DNA of 64,000 nt, taken from Reinekea forsetii. Its GTDB lineage: Bacteria > Pseudomonadota > Gammaproteobacteria > Pseudomonadales > Natronospirillaceae. Positions 16,751-24,701 of this stretch are shown here, in pieces (position 1 is the first letter of the stretch; every line of letters begins with the position of its first letter). The notes beneath the pieces are model-generated. The model did no database searches. It was given only the letters and a program-made list of their open reading frames with translations, and had not been told where the DNA came from. The stretch covers positions 1,635,501 to 1,699,500 of the forward strand of contig NZ_CP011797.1 of NCBI RefSeq assembly GCF_002795845.1, written 5' to 3'. The position numbers were made by a program, and so were the translations under genes.

Positions 16751-17785
16751 ATGGAATACCGTCAATTAGGGCGTACAGATCTAAAAGTGTCTAAAATTTG
16801 CCTAGGTACTATGACTTGGGGCGAGCAAAATACCGAAGCCGAAGCCCATGCGCAGATGGACTATGCCTTAGCGCATGACATTAATTTCTTCGATGCCGCT
16901 GAGATGTATCCCGTCCCGCCCAGGCCGGAAACCCAGGGCCGGACCGAATCCTATATAGGCACCTGGCTCGCCAAAACCGGTCATCGCCAACGATTAATCC
17001 TGGCCTCAAAGGTGGCCTCGACCGGCATGGACTATATTCGGCCCGATGCCAATCTGCGCGCCGAGCAGATTGTCGCGGCGGTAGAAAGCAGCTTGGAGCG
17101 CCTAAGAACCGACTATATCGATCTGTACCAATTGCATTGGCCAAGCCGTTCGACCAATTTCTTTGGCAAGTTGGGCTATAGCGCTAGTGACAACGCGGAC
17201 CAAGACGTTGCCATCGAAGAAACCCTGATCGCTTGCGATCGCCTGATCCAGGCTGGCAAGATCCGCCATCTCGGTCTGTCCAATGAGACGCCCTGGGGTG
17301 TCGCCGAATTCTTGCGGGTGTCTCGCGCAGCCGGCCTGGCCCGGGTGGTCTCAATTCAAAACCCTTACAGCCTGTTGAATCGGACCTTTGAAGTGGGACT
17401 GGCGGAGTTTGCGCATCGTGAACAGGTTGGTCTACTGGCCTATTCGCCGTTGGCCATGGGCCTGCTCAGTGGCAAATATCGTCACGGTGCTAAGCCGGAG
17501 GGTTCCCGACTGTCGTTGTTTACCCGTTTTCAACGCTATAACTCGACCTTGGCGGAAAATACCACGGAGCAGTATTTGACCATTGCCGATCAGTTCGGTC
17601 TCGACCCGTCTCAGATGGCACTGGCTTATGTCAGTAGCCGCTCCTTTGTGACCAGTAACATTATTGGCGCCACCAATCTGGTGCAGCTGGCGAGCAATAT
17701 TGCCAGCGCCGAGCTGAGCCTGAGTGACGAGGTGCTGAGTGCGCTTGAGGCCGTTCATGCCAGTCAGCCGAACCCTTGTCCCTAA
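16751..17785 (+). CDS. tas: NADP-dependent aldo-keto reductase, Tas family
   Basis: Aldo/keto reductase with the TIM-barrel family start GRTDLKVSKICLGTMTWGEQN and the catalytic tetrad Asp48, Tyr53, Lys87 and the His of YQLHWPS near residue 128. The MYPVPPRPETQGRTESYIG stretch and QNPYSLLNR are specific to the Tas subfamily of E. coli. 344 residues, normal length. Physiological substrate is not settled even in E. coli. Converges with the PilZ gene, three bases apart. Confidence 0.9.
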   Translation: MEYRQLGRTDLKVSKICLGTMTWGEQNTEAEAHAQMDYALAHDINFFDAAEMYPVPPRPETQGRTESYIGTWLAKTGHRQRLILASKVASTGMDYIRPDANLRAEQIVAAVESSLERLRTDYIDLYQLHWPSRSTNFFGKLGYSASDNADQDVAIEETLIACDRLIQAGKIRHLGLSNETPWGVAEFLRVSRAAGLARVVSIQNPYSLLNRTFEVGLAEFAHREQVGLLAYSPLAMGLLSGKYRHGAKPEGSRLSLFTRFQRYNSTLAENTTEQYLTIADQFGLDPSQMALAYVSSRSFVTSNIIGATNLVQLASNIASAELSLSDEVLSALEAVHASQPNPCP

Positions 17786-17788
17786 GGG

Positions 17789-18055
17789 CTAGAGAATCTT
17801 AAGACCGATGCGCGCAGCGCTAATATTGACCACCGACAGCGTCAGTTCCGGGCCCTCTATTGGCAAGCCAACGATCTTGGCTTGGACCTTCATGCCGACG
17901 CACCAGTCGGTGACCGGGGTCGTAGGTCGATGGATGCCGATGCCGCCGTTCGAGATGTCCCGGGTTTCGACCCGCAGGCCCTGACCCTGATCCAGGGTCA
18001 TCTGAACAATCATCTTGATCGGTGTGCGCGGATGCTGTCGTTGGTCATCGTCCAT
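17789..18055 (-). CDS. Single-domain PilZ protein (c-di-GMP receptor)
   Basis: An 88-residue PilZ domain. Both c-di-GMP binding motifs are intact: RQHPR (residues 6-10, RxxxR) and DISNGGIGI (about 33-41, D/NxSxxG). Such stand-alone PilZ proteins change the activity of partner proteins when c-di-GMP rises, often affecting flagella, pili or polysaccharide. The target is unknown; the flagellar cluster ends about 3 kb away. Same strand as the hydrolase gene upstream of it, 53 bases apart. Confidence 0.88.
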   Translation of the reverse strand: MDDDQRQHPRTPIKMIVQMTLDQGQGLRVETRDISNGGIGIHRPTTPVTDWCVGMKVQAKIVGLPIEGPELTLSVVNISAARIGLKIL

Positions 18056-18108
18056 AAGGCCTTAAATGACCGAATAGGTTAAAGGATTGCTGTGATTTTG
18101 GCCGATCC

Positions 18109-18903
18109 TCACCATTGATCCCTGAGTTGGCGCAGTGCCAGAAAGCGCCGGCGGGTAGACTCGGTATTGGTTTCGTGGATCTGGGTGATATGCTTGACCT
18201 GGTCCGAATCCAGATTTAGGAAAAGGTTGTAGCGACACTCCTCGTGCCAGCTTTGTATCGCACGCTGGTCCGGGCTCTGCTTCTCAACGGCCAGCAAGGT
18301 TTCTGCCGCCGCCTGGTTTTGGGGCCCATGGTGCAGGGTAAACTTCAGATTGGTCACCAGATAATCGTGCCCGCTGTACAGTCTGCTGGTCGGCGTTAGC
18401 CGTTTGCTCAGACGCATAACGGTATCGAACAGGGTGTTGGCATCGCCGGATTTGACATTGCCGACGCCGGCATTGAAGAGCGTATCGCCACTGAGGATGA
18501 AATCCTCACTCGGTCGGTCCGCGTCCTGATAGAGGTATACACTGTGACCGGGCGTATGACCCGGTGCCAACAGGTGGGTTATCGAGTGTCGACCCAGCAC
18601 CACCTGCTGTTCGTCGTCGAGCCAATGATCGGCCTCGAACTTAGCCTGGCAGGTGCTCGGGGCAAAGATCGGCGCACCGGTCAGCTCTTTCAGTTTGTGC
18701 ACATGTCGAATATGATCGTGGTGCTCGTGGGTAACCCAGATTTGTTCAATAACTAAGTTATTGGCCTGTGCCAAGGCTATTAGATGTTCCGCCGAGAACG
18801 GATCCACGGCCGCCGTGACCCGGGTCTGGGGACAATAGACCAGGTGGTTATAGTTATTGGCGGAGTTTGGCACATGAGTACGGAGTATTTGCATATTATT
18901 CAC
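18109..18903 (-). CDS. gloB: Hydroxyacylglutathione hydrolase (glyoxalase II)
   Basis: Metallo-beta-lactamase-fold hydrolase, 264 residues. The metal motif THEHHDH has His59, His61, Asp63 and His64, and further ligands are seen in the GHTPGH and SGDTLFNAGVG segments and SGHDY. Family assignment follows from the glyoxalase II C-terminal region (YSGHDYLVTNLKF and RRRFLALRQLRDQW-like end). It hydrolyses S-lactoylglutathione to lactate and glutathione in methylglyoxal detoxification. An internal ATG at codon 4 is also possible. Divergent from yaaA across 39 bases. Confidence 0.9.
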   Translation of the reverse strand: MNNMQILRTHVPNSANNYNHLVYCPQTRVTAAVDPFSAEHLIALAQANNLVIEQIWVTHEHHDHIRHVHKLKELTGAPIFAPSTCQAKFEADHWLDDEQQVVLGRHSITHLLAPGHTPGHSVYLYQDADRPSEDFILSGDTLFNAGVGNVKSGDANTLFDTVMRLSKRLTPTSRLYSGHDYLVTNLKFTLHHGPQNQAAAETLLAVEKQSPDQRAIQSWHEECRYNLFLNLDSDQVKHITQIHETNTESTRRRFLALRQLRDQW

Positions 18904-18942
18904 GTTAACTTAATTTAAATTAGTGTAGAGGTTCTAACCCTT

Positions 18943-19725
18943 ATGGTGAAGTTTTTTGCCGTTATTTCACCGGCTAAAACCTTGGATTTTGAATCCGAGG
19001 CGCCGACCGATGTTCGCACCCGTTATCGCTCTGGCGACCAGGCAAGTGCCCTAATCGGCCACTTGGAGGGGCTTTCGGTGGCGGAAATACGGAGTTTGAT
19101 GCACTTAAGCGAGCCGCTCGCGCAACTCAATGTCGATCGGTATCACGCTTGGCAGTCGACCATGACACGAGCCAACAGCAAACAGGCCTTATTTGCCTTT
19201 CAGGGCGATGTCTATACCGGCCTGAGTGCCAATACCCTGACCGAGCCACAGATCGACACGGCTCAGCAACGGGTGCGCATCATCTCAGGTCTCTATGGAC
19301 TGTTGCGGCCGCTGGATACCATTCAACCCTATCGTTTGGAGATGGGCACCCGACTAAAAACTGAGCAGGGTACCAATCTGTATCAATTTTGGGGCAATCA
19401 CATTACCGAACTGTTAAATGCCGATCTACAGGCTGCCGAAGCCGATATCTTGATCAATCTGGCGTCACTGGAGTACGGCAAGGCCATAAACCGCAGCCTG
19501 GTAACGGTGCCGATGGTGACGCCGGTCTTTAAGGATGAGAAGAATGGCGAATACAAGATAATTTCCTTTTTTGCCAAAAAGGCGCGCGGTATGATGATTC
19601 GTTACCTATTAGAAGGGAGCATCGCCGAACTGAATGATATCAAAGCCTTTAATTATGGCGGTTATCAATTCAGTGCGGCCGATTCGGATCAGCAGATCTG
19701 GACCTTTAAACGGCCCAGCCAATAA
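18943..19725 (+). CDS. yaaA: Peroxide stress protein YaaA (DUF328)
   Basis: A 260-residue soluble protein matching YaaA along its length (E. coli 258): start ISPAKTLDFES, middle GLYGLLRPLDTIQPYRLEMGT, and the NLASLEYGKAINR region. YaaA limits intracellular iron and Fenton damage during hydrogen peroxide stress and carries a DNA-binding cavity fold. Followed after 22 bases by a lipoprotein gene. Confidence 0.95.
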   Translation: MVKFFAVISPAKTLDFESEAPTDVRTRYRSGDQASALIGHLEGLSVAEIRSLMHLSEPLAQLNVDRYHAWQSTMTRANSKQALFAFQGDVYTGLSANTLTEPQIDTAQQRVRIISGLYGLLRPLDTIQPYRLEMGTRLKTEQGTNLYQFWGNHITELLNADLQAAEADILINLASLEYGKAINRSLVTVPMVTPVFKDEKNGEYKIISFFAKKARGMMIRYLLEGSIAELNDIKAFNYGGYQFSAADSDQQIWTFKRPSQ

Positions 19726-19747
19726 ACACCCACCAATAAGGACTTTT

Positions 19748-20326
19748 ATGCGAATTTCTTTGCAGGCCTGTATAGCTACTAGCGTTGTGCTGCTCATGGC
19801 GAGCTGTGCTCAACTGTCACCTCAACAGGTAGACTTTGCGCCCACAATCCGCACTGACGGGCTCATCCAAGGACAAGGAACGGTTAGCCTAGAGGTCAGC
19901 GACAAGCGCCCAGGCAGTACCATCGGCTTGCGCGGGGGGGCCTATGCCCAGAGCGCGACTATTACCGCGCAAGCGCCATTGCGAGAGCTGATCGAACGTT
20001 TGGCCACGCAAGTGTTGGCAAAATCTGGCATGACGGTGACCACCAGCCTACCGGAGACGCGCATCGACATTTCGCTTGAGCAACTGACCTATGCGGTGAC
20101 CCCATTGCGGGCGAGCATCAAACGCTCAACGGCGTCGGCAGAGATCAGCGTTAAGGTCGAGCGAGGCAATATGACCTATGTGAAGAATCATACCACCAGC
20201 CAATATATCGATACGGTGGGCTATGCCAGCGAAGAGAAGAATTCGGTTTTATTGAATGAGGTATTTGACACCGTGCTGGAGAATTTATTCAGTGATGCGG
20301 GGCTGGAAACCTTCTTGAGCAACTAA
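19748..20326 (+). CDS. YajG-family outer-membrane lipoprotein
   Basis: A 192-residue lipoprotein: signal peptide with lipobox LMAS-C (Cys at about residue 20), then a soluble domain of the YajG type beginning with VDFAPTIRTDG and VSLEVSDKRPG. The residue after the lipid-bearing Cys is Ala, so outer-membrane sorting is expected. Role unknown; yajG in enterics sits near ampG. The ATG at 19748 with AAGGA upstream is chosen over the long in-frame extension into yaaA. Confidence 0.82.
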   Translation: MRISLQACIATSVVLLMASCAQLSPQQVDFAPTIRTDGLIQGQGTVSLEVSDKRPGSTIGLRGGAYAQSATITAQAPLRELIERLATQVLAKSGMTVTTSLPETRIDISLEQLTYAVTPLRASIKRSTASAEISVKVERGNMTYVKNHTTSQYIDTVGYASEEKNSVLLNEVFDTVLENLFSDAGLETFLSN

Positions 20327-20363
20327 CAACCCCTGCCATCGGCCATCGATGGCGACACTGAGC

Positions 20364-21269
20364 CTAGAGATCGTCGAGATTGTGTTCACTGAAATAGCTG
20401 GCCATGAAATCGACGAAGGCTCTGCTTTTGGCCGACAGATAGCGATTTTCCGGATAGACCACATGGATGGTGCGCACTGGAAAGTTGATTTCGGGCAGAA
20501 TATGGACCAGCTTACCGGAATCTAGGTGTTCCCGAATCATATAGATGGGCAGGGCAGCGATGCCCATACCATTGAGCGTGGCTTCACAGAGTGTGTCCAA
20601 GTCATTTACCGTAAAGCGCCGGTCCTTGTTGGTCAGGCCGGCTTCCTTAATAAAGCGCTTGATCCAGCGCGGTTCGGCGAAATCGATGCCCGACACCATC
20701 AAAATAAAGTGATTAACCAATTCATTCAAAGCCTCTGGCTTGCCTTGCTTGGCCAGGTATTCCTTGGACGCGGCCAAGATAACCTTCTGCCGGGCCACTG
20801 GCCGGGCCACCAGTCTGCTGTCTTGCAGCGAGCCCAAATGAATGCCCAGATCGATGCCCTCGCGCACCAGGTCCAAGCCTTTGTCGGCCAAGGTAAGGTC
20901 AAAGTTCACATTCGGATACTGGATGAGGAACTGCGCAAAGATTTTCATCAGCATCGATCGGCCGAAGGTCGGGGTAGCGGAAATCTTGAGTGTGCCGCGC
21001 GGGCTGGTTTCAAGATCCTTGACCATATGTTCGGCCTCTTCCAAATCCTCGAGCAGGCGGCTGCAGCGATTAAAAAACAGCTGGCCGGCCTCTGTCGGGC
21101 TCACCGAACGGGTGGTTCTGTTTAGTAAACGCACCCCGAGGCGATCCTCTAACAAGCTGATTTGCTTACTGACCGCCGACGGCGTCAGACCAATCTGATG
21201 GGCGGCATTGGTAAAGTTGTTGGCTTTGACGACGGTGGTGAAGATGATCAGAGAGTCCAAGCGCGCCAT
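20364..21269 (-). CDS. LysR-family transcriptional regulator
   Basis: A 301-residue LTTR. N-terminal winged helix-turn-helix at about residues 5-62 (FTNAAHQIGLTPSAVSKQISLLEDRLG, RLLNRTTR), then the type 2 periplasmic-binding-like effector domain beginning at about residue 90 (PRGTLKISATPTFG). The subgroup resembles the large CrgA/DsdC-unrelated single-copy regulators with a SISVTPxFG-type linker. It is flanked by convergent yajG and a divergent DUF5610-like gene, which would be the obvious target, but no effector can be inferred. Confidence 0.93.
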   Translation of the reverse strand: MARLDSLIIFTTVVKANNFTNAAHQIGLTPSAVSKQISLLEDRLGVRLLNRTTRSVSPTEAGQLFFNRCSRLLEDLEEAEHMVKDLETSPRGTLKISATPTFGRSMLMKIFAQFLIQYPNVNFDLTLADKGLDLVREGIDLGIHLGSLQDSRLVARPVARQKVILAASKEYLAKQGKPEALNELVNHFILMVSGIDFAEPRWIKRFIKEAGLTNKDRRFTVNDLDTLCEATLNGMGIAALPIYMIREHLDSGKLVHILPEINFPVRTIHVVYPENRYLSAKSRAFVDFMASYFSEHNLDDL

Positions 21270-21346
21270 AGTGCTATTTCCTGAGGATAGTTCGAAGAAT
21301 AGTGCAAAATAATAGAGCCTCTATTTATAATAATCCAGAGGTATTG

Positions 21347-21451
21347 ATGAAAATAATTTCACAATGCCGTAGTAGCGGAAAATTCATCGGTAAAAAGGGC
21401 GCGCCTGGCAGCGGCCTAATCGGACTGGCGCGGGTATTTGCTTACAAATAG
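21347..21451 (+). CDS. Possible small basic peptide (34 codons)
   Basis: ATG at 21347 with AGAGG five bases upstream and a TATAAT 16 bases before the start; the frame runs to TAG at 21449-21451. The product is basic and Gly/Ser-rich (SSGKFIGKKGAPGSGLIG). No family recognised and the promoter leaves almost no leader, so this may be chance. Confidence 0.2.
   Translation: MKIISQCRSSGKFIGKKGAPGSGLIGLARVFAYK
21435..21450. repeat. 16-bp perfect inverted repeat, possible operator
   Basis: TATTTG-CTTA-CAAATA, six-base arms and a four-base centre, between the LysR gene and its divergent neighbour. Confidence 0.45.
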
Positions 21452-21577
21452 ATACCTTTTAGCGGTTCAGTTTTTACCTCCGCAGTCGTTAACCCTTCTA
21501 TCGTTAAGTTGGTTCATTGGGTAGGTATGGGTCGACCAGGTCGATGATACATCCGCCACGAGCTAGAAGGAATTTTT

Positions 21578-22624
21578 ATGATTTCAAATCTCAACTATCC
21601 CCAAGGCGCCCCCATGAGCCCGGCCGACTATCGCTCCAGTCAGCCTGGCACGGCGAAAACCGACTCGAACGCCAAGCCAATTGCCACCGAGGCGATGGCC
21701 CCATCGGCACCGATCTCGCGTGCGGAAAACTTTAATGTGGAGGCTCTCGTCGAGCAGATTTGGGGTTTTGCCAGTGCGCGCATTGCCACCGCGCAAGCTA
21801 ATGGGGCAACTGACGCAGAACTGGACTCGCTCTGGCAATCGGCGGAGAAGGGGGTCAAGCAGGGTTTTGGCGAGGCCAAAGATTACCTTGATGGCATGGA
21901 TGCATTAGATGATCCGCTTACCCTAAAGATTAATTCCGCCTTCGGTCAAATTATCGATAAACTCAATGCTCGCGATCTGAGCACCGTTGCCGCCAGTGCG
22001 GAGACACCGATAGCAGCGCCGATCCGGGCCGAGCCTGCCCAGCAGCGCGGGGCCAGCCGGTATCAATACCAACGGCAGACCTTTGCCCTAAACCTGACCA
22101 CAGAGCAGGGCGACCAGATCCTGATTCGCTCCGTTGCCGAGCAAGAAGCCCGTTTAGAAGACCAGCAGTTCGGGCGTAATTCCTCGACTAACTGGGGCTC
22201 GCGCCAATCGAATGAGTTCAGCCTGGTCATCAAGGGTGACCTAAACGAGCAAGAGGCGGCCGATCTAGATCTGTTGCTGGCTCAAGTCAATGAACTGGCG
22301 GCGGAATTTTATGACGGCGACTACGATACCGCCTTCAAGATGGCCGCTGATCTGAATATAGATGGCTCGAGCCTAAAATCACTCGATTTGTCGATGAGAG
22401 AGGTCGAGCAAAAAGCTGTCTCGGTCTACAGCCAAACCGCTGACCTGCCGGGGCGTTTGCCAAAAGGCCTAGAGCCGTTGCAGCAATATGCCGAAAAACT
22501 CATGGCGGCTCAGCTGCATTGGGCCGAGAAATTCAACGCCCCAGAAGCGTTTCTGCAGACGCTGCAAAATCACCCGACTAACCACGGTCGACTGGGTCAG
22601 ATTGCCCAGCTCCTGCTAGCCTAG
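21578..22624 (+). CDS. DUF5610-like protein of unknown function
   Basis: A 348-residue soluble protein with no signal peptide or membrane helix. Residues 1-50 are Pro/Ala-rich; residues 52-105 hold a helical domain, EALVEQIWGFASARIATA then WQSAEKGVKQGFGEAKDYLDGM, that I recognise as the DUF5610-type repeat of flagella-bearing proteobacteria. A middle region (about 165-290) contains RSNEFSLVIKGDLNEQEAADLDLLLAQ, resembling a second domain shared with related proteins. Function unknown. AAGGA lies close before the ATG. Divergent from the LysR gene. Confidence 0.75.
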   Translation: MISNLNYPQGAPMSPADYRSSQPGTAKTDSNAKPIATEAMAPSAPISRAENFNVEALVEQIWGFASARIATAQANGATDAELDSLWQSAEKGVKQGFGEAKDYLDGMDALDDPLTLKINSAFGQIIDKLNARDLSTVAASAETPIAAPIRAEPAQQRGASRYQYQRQTFALNLTTEQGDQILIRSVAEQEARLEDQQFGRNSSTNWGSRQSNEFSLVIKGDLNEQEAADLDLLLAQVNELAAEFYDGDYDTAFKMAADLNIDGSSLKSLDLSMREVEQKAVSVYSQTADLPGRLPKGLEPLQQYAEKLMAAQLHWAEKFNAPEAFLQTLQNHPTNHGRLGQIAQLLLA

Positions 22625-22725
22625 TAGCCTCTAACCGCCAAGGGGACCGGTAAAACGGTCCAATATCCTGAGGATTTGTGTACAATCGTAAATTCATCCG
22701 GTGCCATTGTGGCAGGAAGTTTACT

Positions 22726-22992
22726 ATGCGCTTGTTTCTCTATCACACGCTCGGGTGCCACCTGTGTGAGTTGGCCGAAGCGGCCGTTCAACAGGTCTTG
22801 GATGCAGCGTCATTCATCGAACCGCTGCAAGTGGAAAAGATCGATATTGCCTTAGATGAGCAATTACTCGCCCGTTATGGCGAGACCATTCCGGTGATCA
22901 GGTTGGAACATGCCGATGAGATACTCGGTTGGCCTTTTGAGCCCTCAATGGTAGCGGCCTATCTGAGCGCAAACAGAGCGGGGCAAAGCTAG
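22726..22992 (+). CDS. Glutaredoxin-like (DUF836) protein
   Basis: An 88-residue thioredoxin-fold protein. It starts MRLFLYHTLGCHLCELAE, giving a CxxC redox motif at Cys11 and Cys14, and has the cis-proline loop in GETIPVIRLE. Length and motif fit the DUF836/glutaredoxin 2-like family. The start at 22726 has AGGA upstream; an in-frame GTG at 22678 would add an unrelated leader. First of a likely three-gene group with the small ORF and the DUF6436-like gene. Confidence 0.87.
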   Translation: MRLFLYHTLGCHLCELAEAAVQQVLDAASFIEPLQVEKIDIALDEQLLARYGETIPVIRLEHADEILGWPFEPSMVAAYLSANRAGQS

Positions 22993-23039
22993 TAGCTCGC
23001 CCAGCTAAACCCGCTCAAACCCATAGGAGCCGGTCATCA

Positions 23040-23186
23040 GTGAAACGCTATTGGTATTTGGTTAGCCAGCCCAGCATCGCCCTATTGCGCAACGCTTGGC
23101 CAGTGGAAGTCTATGCTGCCTTCTGCAGTCAGGACGATTACCAATTGATTCGTTGTGAATGGGGCCGATGTGCCATCAATCGTTGA
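23040..23186 (+). CDS. Small uncharacterised protein, 48 residues
   Basis: GTG at 23040 with AGGAG (23025-23029) ten bases upstream; the frame ends at TGA 23184-23186, 19 bases before the next gene. The product begins MKRYWYLVSQPS and contains three cysteines, five tryptophan/tyrosine pairs at both ends and no membrane helix. It fills a gap between two genes for redox-type proteins on the same strand. No family recognised. The good ribosome site and snug fit argue for a real gene; the lack of homology evidence argues for caution. Confidence 0.5.
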   Translation: MKRYWYLVSQPSIALLRNAWPVEVYAAFCSQDDYQLIRCEWGRCAINR

Positions 23187-23205
23187 TCAGCCTTCGGAGC
23201 AGACA

Positions 23206-23739
23206 ATGAAGTCACTATCCGCCTGGTTATTGGCCCTTGCGCTGGTGGTCAGCCCATTGGGCGCCGGCCTTTGGTTTAATCAGGCCTATTTGGGCTGGCT
23301 GAATGAATCGATACCCGACGCCAACGCCTATGCTGCGGCCTGGCAAGAGACGGTCGATGGCCAGCAACAGCTGCGCCATCCGGCGGTCATTCACTGGCTG
23401 CCCAGTGCTTGTCTGTGTCGCTTGCTGACGCTGCCACATGCGGTGCAGATTAGTGCCGAGGCCGCCGAAAACGGTTTTAATATTTACCAGTTTAATGGCG
23501 CCGATCGGGGCTTGGGTGAGATCAGATCGGTGTTATTAGAGCCAGTCCTTGGCGCCAGCCCGACCATTTTAATTACCGATACCAGCGGGCAAGTCCGCTA
23601 TGTCGGGGCCTACAGTGATGGTATTCGCTGCGCCAGTGGCGACAGCCTGGTTAATAGCTTTATTGCCGATCCGCAGGCCTTACCTCAGCATCGGGTGGTC
23701 GGCCTGAACGTTCAGACCTGTCGTTGCTTGACGCCCTAA
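23206..23739 (+). CDS. Exported thioredoxin-like protein (DUF6436-like)
   Basis: A 177-residue protein with an N-terminal hydrophobic segment (about residues 5-22) acting as signal anchor or signal peptide, and a periplasmic domain with a CLCRLLTLPH motif near residue 70 in the place of a thioredoxin active site, then ASPTILITDTSGQVRYVGAY, which resembles the cis-proline and following strand of thioredoxin folds. Further cysteines occur in GIRCASGD and TCRCLTP. The family label is from memory of similar proteins and is tentative. Start 23206 has GGAG seven bases upstream. Confidence 0.6.
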   Translation: MKSLSAWLLALALVVSPLGAGLWFNQAYLGWLNESIPDANAYAAAWQETVDGQQQLRHPAVIHWLPSACLCRLLTLPHAVQISAEAAENGFNIYQFNGADRGLGEIRSVLLEPVLGASPTILITDTSGQVRYVGAYSDGIRCASGDSLVNSFIADPQALPQHRVVGLNVQTCRCLTP

Positions 23740-23876
23740 GGCCTAGGCCGATTCGAATCCCCAGCGCGGGGAGCCCAGTTACCCCGGTGACAGAGATCAA
23801 GCTCAGGCGAGCGGTCGCTTGTGACTTGATCGAGGCGCTGCGTTAGAATAGCCCAATAGCCAACAGAGTGATGTGC

Positions 23877-24680
23877 ATGCAACCTCAGACCACGGCCATT
23901 AAGGCGCTCTTTGTGTACCCGGTGAAGTCGCTCGGGGGTGTCAGTGTTGCGACGCTGCGTTTTAATAGCGCCGGGGTGGTTAACGATCGGCGCTATATGT
24001 TGGTCGATGGAAAAAACCGCATGCTGACGCTGCGCTCTCATTCTCAGTTGTCACAATTTCATCTTGCACAGCTTGAGGGGGGCTGGCAGGTCAGTAATCA
24101 TAAGGGCTCTGGCATCTTGATCGCGGATAACGCGAGCACCGAGCAGCTGATCGACACCGAGGTCTGGTCGACGCCCATCCGGACGCGAGAAAAATCCTTC
24201 GAGGTTTCCGCCTGGTTTTCTGAACAGCTGGATGAATGGGTGCGGCTGGTGGAATTCGACGATCTGGAAAGCCGTTATTGCCCAGTCGATCAACACCAGA
24301 TGCCCTTTGGCTTCGCCGATGTTTTTCCCTTACTGGTCTGTAATGTGCAGAGTCTCAAACAGTTGAGCCAGGCGGTTAAGTATCCCTTGGCCATGGCCCG
24401 ATTTCGGCCCAATGTGGTGATCGATGTGCCGGCCGATAGCGAGTATCAGATTGGCGCACTAAAGTGCGAGGAGGGTGGCCAGTTGCTCTTTGCCGAGCCC
24501 TGTGTGCGCTGTAATGTTCCGGCCATCGATCCGCTCACCGGCGTCTATCAAAAAGATTTACATCCCCAGTTAAAAGCCCAGCTTAAGCGCGACAGTAAGG
24601 TGGTCTTCGGCCTTAACGCCTGCGCCATTCACTGTCGACAATTGTCGGTCGGACAAGTTTTAGTAACAGTCCCGGGCTAA
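23877..24680 (+). CDS. MOSC-domain protein (YcbX/mARC type, without ferredoxin domain)
   Basis: A molybdenum-cofactor-binding sulfurase C-terminal family protein. The N-terminal beta-barrel starts IKALFVYPVKSLGGVSV, followed by DRRYMLVDG, and the MOSC domain has RFRPNVVID and the conserved cysteine loop EPCVRCNVPAIDP that ligates molybdenum in YcbX and mARC reductases. These enzymes reduce N-hydroxylated bases. E. coli YcbX carries an extra 2Fe-2S domain that is absent here (268 residues). Starts at 23868, 23871 and 23877 are all in frame. Confidence 0.88.
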   Translation: MQPQTTAIKALFVYPVKSLGGVSVATLRFNSAGVVNDRRYMLVDGKNRMLTLRSHSQLSQFHLAQLEGGWQVSNHKGSGILIADNASTEQLIDTEVWSTPIRTREKSFEVSAWFSEQLDEWVRLVEFDDLESRYCPVDQHQMPFGFADVFPLLVCNVQSLKQLSQAVKYPLAMARFRPNVVIDVPADSEYQIGALKCEEGGQLLFAEPCVRCNVPAIDPLTGVYQKDLHPQLKAQLKRDSKVVFGLNACAIHCRQLSVGQVLVTVPG

Positions 24681-24701
24681 GTTTGCCCCGATGGCCCTAG
24701 T

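Larger units (their letters stand above)
21270..21577. promoter_or_regulatory. Divergent intergenic region between the LysR gene and the DUF5610-like gene
   Basis: 308 bases. It contains a TATAAT at 21326-21331, a possible 34-codon ORF at 21347-21451, and a palindrome TATTTG-CTTA-CAAATA at 21435-21450 whose flanks (GGTA...TACC) extend the symmetry. The palindrome lacks the exact T-N11-A spacing of a LysR box. A strong AAGGA site precedes the DUF5610-like start. Confidence 0.5.

Noticed and set aside
20526-21125. 199-codon plus-strand ORF antisense to the LysR gene
   Set aside because: No ribosome site or domain; LysR helix-turn-helix on the minus strand is clear.
22644-22661. GGACCG-GTAAAA-CGGTCC hairpin as a terminator after the DUF5610-like gene
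   Set aside because: No T run follows; kept out as too weak.
23748-23780. A TTCGAATCC stretch that looks like the T-loop of a tRNA
   Set aside because: The flanking bases do not form a T-stem, and there is no acceptor stem, anticodon arm or CCA end nearby.
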